DNA of 11,609 nt, taken from positions 1 to 11,609 of the forward strand of contig JAZRRD010000113.1 in assembly GCA_045650425.1 (NCBI GenBank), read 5' to 3'. Numbering within the stretch: the stretch's first letter is position 1; every line of letters begins with the position of its first letter. The position numbers and the translations under genes were made by a program. Origin of the DNA: RGIG1752 sp045650425 (GTDB lineage Bacteria; Bacillota_I; Bacilli_A; RF39; UBA660). Shown here one piece after another: positions 1-6,795 of this stretch. The notes under the pieces were generated by a model that had not been told where the DNA came from, ran no database searches, and was given only the letters and a program-made list of their open reading frames with translations.

Positions 1-206
1 ATTATTTTATAAGTTTTTTTGAGACTTATATTCATGTTTTTAATTTTAATAATTTAATAACCATAAATGATTCATTAGTCGAGTTTTCTTTTAATGAGTT
101 TAAGTTGGTAATAAGAGGGAAAAACTTTATTGTTAAGAAAATGCTAAAAAATGAAATATTAATTAATGGTATTATTGAAAAAGTGGAGTATAAATATCAT
201 GAATAA
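1..206 (+). CDS. yqfC: Sporulation protein YqfC, C-terminal part (5' truncated by window edge)
   Basis: The reading frame is open from base 3 to the TAA at 204-206 and gives 67 residues; the start lies upstream of the window. The visible part has the YqfC pattern: ITINDSLVEF, a short strand, then LVIRGKNFIVKKML, then EILINGIIEKVEY at the end. Bacillus subtilis YqfC is about 93 residues, so roughly 25 N-terminal residues are missing. YqfC is a small conserved protein of endospore formers, known in B. subtilis as part of the sigma-E mother-cell regulon; its biochemical role is not established. It directly precedes yqfD, as in Bacillus and Clostridia, and its last 8 bases overlap the yqfD start. 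The identification rests on both sequence pattern and position. Any sigma-E promoter would lie outside the window. Confidence 0.85.
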   Translation, partial: YFISFFETYIHVFNFNNLITINDSLVEFSFNEFKLVIRGKNFIVKKMLKNEILINGIIEKVEYKYHE

Positions 207-1323
207 ATTATTATGGATATATACTAATGATGTAAAAAAAATTAAATTAATTAGAAAATTTTATGAATACAACATCAATGTTATAGAAGTAAAAGAAATT
301 GAAAATAAAACACTTTTTTTAGTAAATGAAAACGATTTAAAAAAACTAAAAAAATATAGCGCATACAAGTTTAAAATATACAGTTCAACTGGCCTTGAAA
401 AAATTATCAAAACTATTAAAAATAATTATTGGTTTTATATTGCTATTATTTTTGGGGTTGCGCTAATTATATTTTTAAGCAATGTGATTGTTTCGGTGGA
501 AATAATTCATTCAAAAAAAGAAATAAGAGAATTATTGCAAGATGAATTAGAAGAATATGGTTTAAAAAGATTAACTTTAAAAAAAGACTTTGAGGAGATA
601 ACAAAAATAAAACAGAACATCTTAGAAAACAACCAGGAAAAAATTGAATGGTTAGAAATTGAAAAGAAAGGCATGAAATATGTAATACATGTAGAAGAAA
701 GAATCATAAATAAAAGTACTATAACGGCAAGTTACTGCAATATTGTAGCAAAAAGAGATGGAGTTATCAGAGGTATGCATATTAATAAAGGTGTTTCCAC
801 GGTTAAAATGGGACAAAGTGTTGCCAAAGATGACATATTAATTTCAGGTGATATTTTATTAAATGAAGAAATTATTTCAAATGTTTGTGCAAATGGTGAG
901 GTTTATGGAGAAGTATGGTATACAATTAATATTGATATGCCAATATATTATGATGAAATTATAAAAACTGGAAAAAAGAGATATAATTTAATGATTGAGC
1001 GCGATAATAAGGAATCTATTATTTTAAAAAGTAGAATAAAAAATAAGGTTACTAATAATAAAAAATTAATAGGTTTTTTAGGCTATGATTTATATTTACA
1101 AACGGAAGAAGAAGTTATTAAAAAGAAACGCCAATATAATGAAGAGGTTTTGGAGAATAAGGCCATTCAAAAAGGGTTAGAAAAATTAAAAATGAGATTA
1201 AACAAAGATGTTAAAATTCTTTCGCAAAAAGTTTTGAAAAAAAACATAAATGATAGTAAAATATATATAGAATTATTTGTTGCGGTTGAAGAAAGTATAG
1301 GAACTGTACAAGTGATTGAATAA
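199..1323 (+). CDS. yqfD: Sporulation protein YqfD
   Basis: This 374-residue protein matches the YqfD family (B. subtilis YqfD is about 398 residues), a membrane-anchored protein of the sigma-E regulon whose molecular role is unsettled. Residues 1-75 form a basic N-terminal domain. One membrane segment lies at about 77-100. A long extracytoplasmic or intermembrane domain follows, with family-typical stretches NIVAKRDGVIRGMHINKG (about 181-198), GQSVAKDDILISG (205-217) and ANGEVYGEVWY (231-241). The C-terminal third is lysine-rich and probably helical. I chose ATG 199 over an in-frame ATG at 166 because GTGGAG at 183-188 is well spaced for it and because family members begin close to this point. 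The start overlaps the end of yqfC by 8 nt, which suggests translational coupling. Confidence 0.9.
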   Translation: MNKLLWIYTNDVKKIKLIRKFYEYNINVIEVKEIENKTLFLVNENDLKKLKKYSAYKFKIYSSTGLEKIIKTIKNNYWFYIAIIFGVALIIFLSNVIVSVEIIHSKKEIRELLQDELEEYGLKRLTLKKDFEEITKIKQNILENNQEKIEWLEIEKKGMKYVIHVEERIINKSTITASYCNIVAKRDGVIRGMHINKGVSTVKMGQSVAKDDILISGDILLNEEIISNVCANGEVYGEVWYTINIDMPIYYDEIIKTGKKRYNLMIERDNKESIILKSRIKNKVTNNKKLIGFLGYDLYLQTEEEVIKKKRQYNEEVLENKAIQKGLEKLKMRLNKDVKILSQKVLKKNINDSKIYIELFVAVEESIGTVQVIE

Positions 1324-1341
1324 GATTTGGGGTAGATATTT

Positions 1342-1962
1342 ATGTTATGGGATATAGCACTAAAAACTTTTAATGGAATATGGCCGATGCTTACGATATT
1401 TTTAGTTGTTTTAATTTCTGTAAGAATTGCGCATATATTAAGTCATCGTGAGCGATTTTGCTTTTATAAAGAATTTTTAACTTTAGTTTTCTTAATTTAT
1501 ATTTTATTATTATTCCAACTATTAACTAGTACAGAAATTAATCAAAGTAGCGGAATTAATTATGTTCCATTTACTGAAATATTAAGATATGAATTTGGTA
1601 GTCAATTATTCTTATATAATGTATTAGGAAACATTTTAGTTTTTGTTCCGTTTGGTTATTTTATATCGTATTATATTAAAGCTAAAAAAATAACTCCGAT
1701 ATTTGTAGTTACCTTAATAGCTAGCATTTGTGTGGAATTAGTTCAACTAAAAATTGGCAGAAGCTTTGACGTAGATGATATTCTTCTTAATGTCTTAGGT
1801 GGTTTGATTGGATATTTATTATATATAGGTCTTACTGCTATTAAAAATCATTTGCCAAAGTTTTTACAAAGAGATTCATTCTATAATATACTATGTATAA
1901 TATTTGTGGGGGCTATAGTGTTATATTATTTAGGATATATTAAGTTAGGATTTTTGTTATGA
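1342..1962 (+). CDS. VanZ-like family integral membrane protein
   Basis: The product is 206 residues and strongly hydrophobic, with about six membrane segments (roughly 13-33, 44-63, 90-112, 117-137, 146-166, 180-200). VanZ-family landmarks are visible: NVLGNILVFVPFG (93-105), VELVQ (131-135) and SFDVDDILLN followed by LGGLIGY (141-158). VanZ itself gives low-level teicoplanin resistance by an unclear mechanism; most family members are uncharacterised membrane proteins, so resistance should not be inferred here. The SD is GGGG at 1329-1332, 9 nt before the ATG. The gene sits between yqfD and ybeY, where phoH and yqfF/pgpH normally lie, and its TGA stop overlaps the ybeY start (ATGA). That tight packing implies it is translated as part of the operon. 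The family call is firm; the function is unknown. Confidence 0.85.
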   Translation: MLWDIALKTFNGIWPMLTIFLVVLISVRIAHILSHRERFCFYKEFLTLVFLIYILLLFQLLTSTEINQSSGINYVPFTEILRYEFGSQLFLYNVLGNILVFVPFGYFISYYIKAKKITPIFVVTLIASICVELVQLKIGRSFDVDDILLNVLGGLIGYLLYIGLTAIKNHLPKFLQRDSFYNILCIIFVGAIVLYYLGYIKLGFLL

Positions 1963-2402
1963 TGGAGTATGAGATAAATAATAATTATGGTTATAAAAAT
2001 GATTATTCTTATTTGGAAAAAGTAATATCTGCAACTTTGAAACGCGAGAAAGTAGAAAATGCTATTTTTTCAATAATATTTGTAGATAATGATGAAATAA
2101 AGAAAATTAACAAAGAATACCGTAATATAGATAAAATAACAGATGTTATATCATTTGCATTTGAAGATAACAACAATATAGTGTATAATAATTTAAGAAT
2201 TTTAGGTGATATATATATATGTATACCTAGAATGATAGAACAAGCAAAAGAATATGGTCATTCTGAAAAAAGAGAATTATCGTTTTTAACAGTTCATGGT
2301 TTGTTGCATTTATTAGGTTATGATCATATGAATGAAAAAGATGAGAAAGAAATGTTTGCGTTACAGGAGTTGATTTTAAATGAGCAAGATATCAAGAGAT
2401 GA
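1959..2402 (+). CDS. ybeY: YbeY, rRNA maturation endoribonuclease (single-strand RNase)
   Basis: This 147-residue protein is YbeY (UPF0054), a zinc-dependent single-strand endoribonuclease that takes part in 16S rRNA 3'-end maturation and 70S quality control. The zinc site HGLLHLLGYDH is at 113-123 (H113, H117, H123), in the family pattern H-x3-H-x5-H. The second signature, NKEYRNIDKITDVISFAF (51-68, with R55), is also intact. Length is normal for the family. The start at 1959 overlaps the VanZ-like stop (ATGA); TTAGGA at 1945-1950 is the likely SD. A second ATG follows at 1962, so the true start could be one codon later. The 3' end overlaps dgkA by 23 nt. Its partners era and recO downstream are the usual Bacillota neighbours, and Era acts on the same 30S maturation step. 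Confidence 0.95.
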   Translation: MMEYEINNNYGYKNDYSYLEKVISATLKREKVENAIFSIIFVDNDEIKKINKEYRNIDKITDVISFAFEDNNNIVYNNLRILGDIYICIPRMIEQAKEYGHSEKRELSFLTVHGLLHLLGYDHMNEKDEKEMFALQELILNEQDIKR

Positions 2403-2778
2403 GTTAAAGAAAAAAGGTTTTAGAAGATTTTTAAATAGCTTTAAAAATTCAATGGATGGGCTTATTTATGCCTATAAAAATGAACAAAGTTTATGGATTC
2501 ATGCAGTATGTACATTTTTTAGTTTAGTATTAGGCTTTGCACTAAATATAAGTTTTACTCAATGGGCAATTATAGTAATTGCACTTAGTGTAACTTTAGC
2601 AATGGAACTTATAAATACTGCGATTGAAGCAGCAGTAGATTTAATTACGCTAGAGATTCACCCTTTAGCTAAAATTGCAAAGGATTGCGGGAGTGCTGCA
2701 ACATTTGTATGTTCTATGTTATGTTTTATAACTGCTGTAATTATTTTTGGACCTAAGATAATTGCCGTTTTATTTTAA
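2380..2778 (+). CDS. dgkA: Undecaprenol kinase / diacylglycerol kinase, DgkA family
   Basis: This 132-residue small membrane kinase has three predicted membrane helices (about 38-57, 62-82, 106-130). The DgkA signature MELINTAIEAAVDLI runs at 75-89 (E76, N79, E84, D87), followed by KDCGSAATF (101-109). In Gram-positive bacteria, members of this family mainly phosphorylate undecaprenol to undecaprenyl phosphate, the lipid carrier for cell-wall precursors, rather than diacylglycerol. The substrate is inferred from taxonomy. The start is ATG 2380 with AGGAG at 2365-2369, lying inside the end of ybeY (23-nt overlap), so translation is probably coupled. In B. subtilis dgkA is followed by cdd; here it is followed directly by era. 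Confidence 0.93.
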   Translation: MSKISRDELKKKGFRRFLNSFKNSMDGLIYAYKNEQSLWIHAVCTFFSLVLGFALNISFTQWAIIVIALSVTLAMELINTAIEAAVDLITLEIHPLAKIAKDCGSAATFVCSMLCFITAVIIFGPKIIAVLF

Positions 2779-2802
2779 TACACGTTATGTGTATAATTTT
2801 TT
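2778..2802 (+). terminator. Weak hairpin with T-run between dgkA and era
   Basis: ATACAC (2778-2783) and GTGTAT (2789-2794) form a 6-bp stem with a 5-nt loop, followed by AATTTTTT. The stem is short and AT-rich, so it is at best a partial attenuator. The same bases contain a TATAAT at 2792-2797 that could be a weak promoter for era; its best -35 (TTTTAT, 2768-2773) is poor. Confidence 0.3.
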
Positions 2803-2817
2803 GTGGTGGGGATTAGT

Positions 2818-3705
2818 ATGAAAAGTGGATTTGTTAGTTTAATTGGTAGACCTAATGTTGGGAAATCAACTTTATTAAATACTCTGGTAAATCAGAAAAT
2901 AGCAATAACATCAGATAAAGCGCAAACAACCAGAAATGTAATTCAGGGTGTTTATAATGAAAAGGATTACCAAATTATATTTGTTGATACTCCTGGAATT
3001 CATAAACCAGTAAATAAGTTAGGAAGAGTATTAAATAAACAATCTTATTCTTTTATGAAAGATGTAGATATAGTTTTATTTGTTATTGATGCTAAAGAAG
3101 GTATTGGCAGAGGAGATAAATGGATTATTGAAAATTTAACCAAAACCGAAGCTCCGGTAATTTTAGTTATTAATAAGATTGATAAAATATCTGATGAAGC
3201 CTTATTAATGACAATTAATGAATACAAGGATTTATTTCCTTTTGCAGAAATAGTGCCTGTATCTGCGTTAGAAAAAGACAATACAGAACGTTTAATTAAT
3301 GTGATAAAAAAATATTTAGTAGATGACATAAAATATTTTGATGAAGATATTATTACAAGCAATAGTTTAAATTTTATGGTGGGTGAAATCGTTCGCGAAA
3401 AATTACTTAACGTTACGGAAGAAGAAGTACCACATTCTTTAACATGTCATTGTATAAAATATGAAGAAAAAAAAGACATAGTTAATATTTCAATAGATAT
3501 AGTTGTAGATAGAGATTCATTAAAAAAAATAATTATTGGAAAAAATGGTTCGAGATTAAAAGAAATAGGAACATTAGCTCGCAATGAAATTGAAGAATTA
3601 ATTGGTAAAAAAGCTTATCTAGAATTATATGTTAAAACTATAAAAAATTGGAAAGATAAAGAAAAATATTTAAGTGACCTAGGATTTTTAGATTTTAAAC
3701 TATAA
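2818..3705 (+). CDS. era: GTPase Era
   Basis: This 295-residue protein is Era, an essential GTPase that binds the 3' end of 16S rRNA and helps 30S subunit assembly. G-domain motifs are complete: G1 GRPNVGKS (10-17), G2 around TT 37-38, G3 DTPG (57-60), G4 NKID (119-122) and G5 SALE (149-152). The C-terminal KH RNA-binding domain contains IIIGKNGSRLKEIG (238-251), and the conserved VKTIKNWKD is at 272-280. Length matches B. subtilis Era (about 301). I chose ATG 2818, giving MKSGFVSLIG, because GGTGGGG at 2805-2811 is its SD; an upstream GTG at 2803 would include that SD in the coding region. It follows dgkA by 39 nt and precedes the YqzL-like gene. Confidence 0.96.
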   Translation: MKSGFVSLIGRPNVGKSTLLNTLVNQKIAITSDKAQTTRNVIQGVYNEKDYQIIFVDTPGIHKPVNKLGRVLNKQSYSFMKDVDIVLFVIDAKEGIGRGDKWIIENLTKTEAPVILVINKIDKISDEALLMTINEYKDLFPFAEIVPVSALEKDNTERLINVIKKYLVDDIKYFDEDIITSNSLNFMVGEIVREKLLNVTEEEVPHSLTCHCIKYEEKKDIVNISIDIVVDRDSLKKIIIGKNGSRLKEIGTLARNEIEELIGKKAYLELYVKTIKNWKDKEKYLSDLGFLDFKL

Positions 3706-3707
3706 TT

Positions 3708-3732
3708 TGAATAAATTTTATTCATTTGTTTC
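3708..3732 (+). terminator. Possible weak terminator hairpin after era
   Basis: TGAATAAA (3708-3715) and TTTATTCA (3717-3724) are perfect inverted arms, followed by TTTGTTTC. The usable stem is about 6 bp with a 5-nt loop and only one G-C pair, so it may reduce read-through only slightly or be an AT-rich coincidence. Confidence 0.3.
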
Positions 3733-3756
3733 ATAAATAATATAGAGGTGAAAAAA

Positions 3757-3843
3757 ATGGATAAAAAAGAAGCTTGGGAAATGTTTAAAAAAACTGGAAA
3801 AATAGAATATTATTTAGAATATAAAAAACAAGATAAGAAGTGA
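3757..3843 (+). CDS. yqzL: YqzL-like small protein (28 residues)
   Basis: A small ORF encodes 28 residues starting MDKKEAWEMFKKTGKIEYYL. It carries the YqzL hallmark of an aromatic-rich 'W-x-x-F-x-x-T-G-x-I-x-x-Y-L' segment (W7, F10, T13, G14, I16, Y19, L20). The SD AGAGGTG at 3744-3750 is strong and 6-7 nt from the ATG. It lies between era and recO, exactly where yqzL lies in Bacillus and many Clostridia, and ends 6 nt before the recO start. No function is known for the family. As I recall the Bacillus protein, it is somewhat longer, with an acidic tail; here the tail is missing and the protein ends in lysines. It ends in TGA, which supports the standard genetic code. Confidence 0.8.
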   Translation: MDKKEAWEMFKKTGKIEYYLEYKKQDKK

Positions 3844-3849
3844 TGTTTC

Positions 3850-4581
3850 TTGATAGAAAAAGTTGAAGGAATTATTTTAAAAGAATCTTTGTATGGCGAT
3901 ACTTCTAAAATAATTCAGTTATTTACGAAAGAACATGGATTAATTAGTGTTTTATGTAAAGGTGCTAAAAGTGCTAAAAGTAAATTTAGAGCCACTACTT
4001 TAAAATTTACATATGGCATTTTTGATTTATATTATAAACAAGATAAATTATCTACTTTAGCGTCTGTAGATGTAAAAAATTCTTTTTATAATATAAGAAA
4101 AGATATTATATTAATAAGCTATGTTTCTTTTCTAAGTGATTTGACTTTACAAGTTATAAAACAAAATGCACGTTTTGATCTGTTTGATGATTTTATATCC
4201 GTTCTAAATAAAATAGAAGATAAATTTGACCCATTAATATTAACTAATATATTGGAATTAAAATATCTTCCATATTTAGGGGTTGGAATATCATTAGATT
4301 CTTGTGCCTTATGTGGAACTAATAAAAATATCATAACAATTGATGGTGATGCAGGAGGATATGTTTGTCAAAGTTGTTATACTAATGAAAAAATAGTGGA
4401 TTCTAAAACTCTAAAATTGATGAGAATGTACTATTTGATAGACATAAAGAGTATTTCAGATATTAAAATTAGTGATAAAACAAAAAATGAAATTAATATT
4501 TTTATTGATAAATATTATGAGCGTTATACAGGATTATATTTAAAAAGCAAAGATTTTTTAAAAAAGATGATTGCTTATTAA
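3850..4581 (+). CDS. recO: DNA repair protein RecO
   Basis: This 243-residue protein is RecO, which anneals SSB-coated single strands and loads RecA with RecR in the RecFOR pathway. The N-terminal OB-fold begins KVEGIILKESLYGDTSKIIQ (4-23), followed by FTKEHGLISVLCKGAK (25-40). The zinc-binding pair CALC (152-155) and CQSC (173-176) is intact, and the C-terminal helical region ends YYERYTGLYLKSKDFLKKM, typical of the family. The start is TTG 3850; family alignment fits MIEKVEGI, and no in-frame ATG lies nearby. The ATG at 3843 is in another frame. The SD is weak (GAAGTGA, 3837-3843) and overlaps the stop of the YqzL-like gene, so recO translation may depend on coupling to it. Length is close to the B. 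subtilis protein (about 255). Confidence 0.93.
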   Translation: MIEKVEGIILKESLYGDTSKIIQLFTKEHGLISVLCKGAKSAKSKFRATTLKFTYGIFDLYYKQDKLSTLASVDVKNSFYNIRKDIILISYVSFLSDLTLQVIKQNARFDLFDDFISVLNKIEDKFDPLILTNILELKYLPYLGVGISLDSCALCGTNKNIITIDGDAGGYVCQSCYTNEKIVDSKTLKLMRMYYLIDIKSISDIKISDKTKNEINIFIDKYYERYTGLYLKSKDFLKKMIAY

Positions 4582-4598
4582 AAATATTTTGATATAAT
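4571..4598 (+). promoter_or_regulatory. Predicted promoter of glyS (sigma-A type)
   Basis: TTGCTT at 4571-4576 (-35), a 16-nt spacer, and TATAAT at 4593-4598 (-10) preceded by TGA, which gives an extended -10 (TGATATAAT). It overlaps the last codons of recO. Transcription would begin near 4605, immediately before the T-box leader. Confidence 0.6.
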
Positions 4599-4601
4599 TA
4601 A

Positions 4602-4731
4602 TTTATAAAAGCAATGACGGGTGTGGAAAACCTAACAGCTATATAAAAATGAGATTCCTTGGAATAAGTAAGGTGGAACCGTGGGCTATATGCTTACCCT
4701 TATGTTTTCTGGGGATTTTTTATTGAGGAGG
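4602..4731 (+). promoter_or_regulatory. T-box leader of glyS (glycine-responsive), unusually short
   Basis: The T-box core is UGGAACC at 4674-4680, the 7-nt bulge that pairs with the tRNA acceptor end. It is flanked by UAAGG (4669-4673), which pairs with CCUUA (4698-4702). The inner helix GUGGGC (4681-4686) pairs with GCUUAC (4692-4697) across the loop UAUAU. Just upstream, AUUCC/GGAAU (4654-4665) is a Stem III-like hairpin. Everything before it, presumably Stem I, fits in about 45 nt: UUUAU/AUAAA and AGC/GCU close an apical region 4613-4637 containing GGU, GGG and GGA, any of which could be the glycine specifier; GGA at 4625-4627 would be in the loop. Only a poor terminator (CCC 4697-4699 with GGGG 4711-4714, then TTTTTT 4716-4721) is visible. 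CCUUA could instead pair with UGAGG at 4724-4728 in the glyS SD, which would allow translational control. Confidence 0.82.
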
Positions 4732-4737
4732 ATATTT

Positions 4738-6114
4738 ATGAAATTAACAATGGAAGAATTAGTGAATTACTGTAAACAATACGGTTATATTTTTCAAGGA
4801 AGTGAAATTTATGGAGGTTTAGCTAATTCTTGGGATTATGGTTCATTAGGTGTTGAATTAAAAAATAATATTAGAAAAGCATGGTGGAAAAAATTTGTGC
4901 AAGAAAATCCATATAATTATGGATTAGATTCTGCTATCATTTTAAATCCAGAAGTTTGGGTTGCGAGTGGTCATGTAACAAGTTTTAACGACCCTTTAAT
5001 AGATTGCAAAAAATGTAAAAGTCGTCATCGTGCTGATAAGCTTATTGAAGATTTTACTAAAGGTAAAGAAACCGGCGATGGATGGGAAAACGAAAAATTA
5101 GAAGCTTTTATCATTGAAAATAAAATTCCTTGTCCAAAATGTGGTCAAAATGATTTTACTTCAATTAGAAAGTTTAATTTACTTTATGAAACTTATCAAG
5201 GGGTTACTGAAGATAACAGAAATAAAGTTTATTTACGTGGTGAAACTGCTCAAGGTATATTTGTCAATTTCTTAAATGTTCAAAGAAGTATGAGACTAAA
5301 AGTTCCATTTGGTATTTGTCAAACCGGAAAGGCTTTTAGAAACGAAATTACACCAGGTAATTTTATATTTAGAACAAGAGAGTTTGAACAAATGGAAATG
5401 GAGTTTTTCTGTAAGCCTGGAACAGATTTAGAATGGTTCGGATATTGGAAAAGTTTCTGTATCGAATTTTTAAAAGAATTAGGTTTAAGAAAAGAAAATC
5501 TACGTTACAGAGATCATGCTAAAGAAGAATTAGCCTTTTATAGCAAAGCTACGACAGATATTGAATTTTTATTTCCGATGGGTTGGGGTGAACTATGGGG
5601 AATTGCTGATCGTACTGATTATGACTTAAAAGCCCATGAAACACACTCAAAATCTGAAATCAAATATTTAGATCCAGAAACAAATGAAAAATATGTTCCA
5701 TATGTTATAGAACCATCTGTAGGTTTAGATAGATTATTATTGGCAATTTTGTCTGATGCATATACCCTTGAAAAGATAAATGAAAATGATGAAAGGGTTG
5801 TTTTAAAAATTCATCCATATCTAGCTCCAATAAAAGTAACAATTTTACCGTTAATTAAAAAAATGCATGGTGATAAAGCTATGGAAGTTTATTCTCGTTT
5901 ATGCAAAGAATTTAACTGTAGTTATGATGAATCTGGTAGTATTGGAAAAAGATATCGTAGATGTGATGCGATTGGAACACCGTTTTGTATTACAGTAGAT
6001 GATGATACTATTAATAATAATACAGTAACAGTAAGATTTAGAGATAGCATGGAACAATTAAAAGTTTCGTTGGATGAAATTAAAGAATTTGTTGGCGATA
6101 AAATAAAATTTTAA
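4738..6114 (+). CDS. glyS: Glycyl-tRNA synthetase, single-chain homodimeric type
   Basis: The 458-residue enzyme charges tRNA-Gly with glycine and is the alpha2 (class IIa) GlyRS, not the two-subunit GlyQ/GlyS type of Bacillus. Visible landmarks are SWDYGSLGVELKNNIRKAWW (31-50), a zinc-ribbon-like pair CKKC (90-93) and CPKC (132-135), LRGETAQGIFVNF (166-178), class II motif 2 FRTREFEQMEMEFF (211-224) and motif 3 EPSVGLDRLLLA (325-336). The anticodon-binding domain runs from about 360 to the end. ATG 4738 has GAGGAGG at 4725-4731, 6 nt upstream; a longer in-frame ORF from 4681 would run through the T-box leader and is not credible. Expression is probably under the upstream T-box, rising when tRNA-Gly is uncharged. 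Length matches Staphylococcus/Clostridium-type GlyRS (about 460). Confidence 0.96.
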   Translation: MKLTMEELVNYCKQYGYIFQGSEIYGGLANSWDYGSLGVELKNNIRKAWWKKFVQENPYNYGLDSAIILNPEVWVASGHVTSFNDPLIDCKKCKSRHRADKLIEDFTKGKETGDGWENEKLEAFIIENKIPCPKCGQNDFTSIRKFNLLYETYQGVTEDNRNKVYLRGETAQGIFVNFLNVQRSMRLKVPFGICQTGKAFRNEITPGNFIFRTREFEQMEMEFFCKPGTDLEWFGYWKSFCIEFLKELGLRKENLRYRDHAKEELAFYSKATTDIEFLFPMGWGELWGIADRTDYDLKAHETHSKSEIKYLDPETNEKYVPYVIEPSVGLDRLLLAILSDAYTLEKINENDERVVLKIHPYLAPIKVTILPLIKKMHGDKAMEVYSRLCKEFNCSYDESGSIGKRYRRCDAIGTPFCITVDDDTINNNTVTVRFRDSMEQLKVSLDEIKEFVGDKIKF

Positions 6115-6116
6115 AT

Positions 6117-6146
6117 TTGACAATAATATTAAAAGCGTGATATAAT
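6117..6146 (+). promoter_or_regulatory. Strong predicted sigma-A promoter of the 6175-7340 gene pair
   Basis: TTGACA at 6117-6122 is a perfect -35, followed after 18 nt by TATAAT at 6141-6146, a perfect -10 with an extended TGA just before it (6138-6140). It starts 3 nt after the glyS stop. This is the closest match to consensus in the window. Confidence 0.85.
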
Positions 6147-6174
6147 AATTTCCTTTTTAGGGGAGGGGTAATTA

Positions 6175-6795
6175 ATGAAGAAAAGCAAGAAAAAAAATAT
6201 AAGTATTCCGTGTTTATCATTAGAATCTAGACCTAATAGTTTTACTCCAATTAATTTATTTGATTTGGATTTAATAGATAAATTGAAAAATCAAGGCATT
6301 AATATTGTAGGAATTAATACTTTAATTGAGTTGGATTATATTTTAGCTTATTTTACAAAACAAGAAATTATATCTTCGATTAATAATTCAAATATAATAC
6401 CCTTTGAATTAGATGAAAAAATTCCAATGGTAATATTATTTGATGGCCGTAAACTACCATTAATTAGTAAAGACGATACTAATAAGCTAGGTATTTCAGA
6501 GTTATTAGACTTAATTTTTGAAAATCCTGCCTTGTTAAACATTTATAAAAACAAATATGAACACCTATTTAGAAAATATTATGCGAATCACATTTCAGGA
6601 GATGCCATTAATCAATTATTAGTAGGATTTCATGATGCTTTAAATAGCAAATCAAAAATCTCTTTAGAAAATCAATTTAATACACTTTTTTATACTTTTA
6701 GAAGAGAAATGATTTTTTATATGAATGAAATGGTTGAAAAAAATCGCAACCGTGGTATTCCGTTAGAAAGAAAAAAGGAAAGTGGTGAAGTATAA
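6175..6795 (+). CDS. Unrecognised protein, first gene of a two-gene unit (206 aa)
   Basis: I do not recognise this protein. It is 206 residues and begins with a basic patch (MKKSKKKN), then alternates hydrophobic and polar stretches: IDKLKNQGINIVGINTLIEL (about 34-53), IPMVILFDGRKLPLIS (83-98), LLDLIFENPALLNIYKNKYE (110-129) and a helical C-terminal third with FNTLFYTFRREMIFYMNEMV (168-187), ending in a basic tail (KNRNRGIPLERKK). There is no signal peptide, no clear membrane helix, and no enzyme motif I can name. It looks like a soluble alpha/beta then alpha-helical protein. By count of charged residues it is near neutral (28 K/R, 26 D/E). The SD GGGGAGGGG (6160-6168) is very strong and a near-consensus promoter lies just upstream. 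Its stop overlaps the next start by 1 nt (TAATG), so the two proteins are probably made together. In B. subtilis this place after glyS holds ccpN and yqfL, but it resembles neither. Confidence 0.8.
   Translation: MKKSKKKNISIPCLSLESRPNSFTPINLFDLDLIDKLKNQGINIVGINTLIELDYILAYFTKQEIISSINNSNIIPFELDEKIPMVILFDGRKLPLISKDDTNKLGISELLDLIFENPALLNIYKNKYEHLFRKYYANHISGDAINQLLVGFHDALNSKSKISLENQFNTLFYTFRREMIFYMNEMVEKNRNRGIPLERKKESGEV

Noticed and set aside
166..198. ATG 166 as the start of yqfD
   Set aside because: It has no SD, it would overlap yqfC by 41 nt, and the family start matches ATG 199, which has a good SD.
2803..2817. GTG start for era at 2803
   Set aside because: The SD for ATG 2818 lies within this extension, and Era homologues fit a start at MKSGFVSLIG.
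4638..4691. Direct repeat GCTATAT at 4638-4644 and 4685-4691
   Set aside because: The 7-nt repeat falls in Stem I and in the antiterminator loop; in AT-rich sequence it is likely chance, and each copy is explained by its own structure.
4681..4737. N-terminal extension of glyS from a GTG at 4681
   Set aside because: The bases form the antiterminator and leader of the T-box, and the strong SD at 4725-4731 serves ATG 4738.
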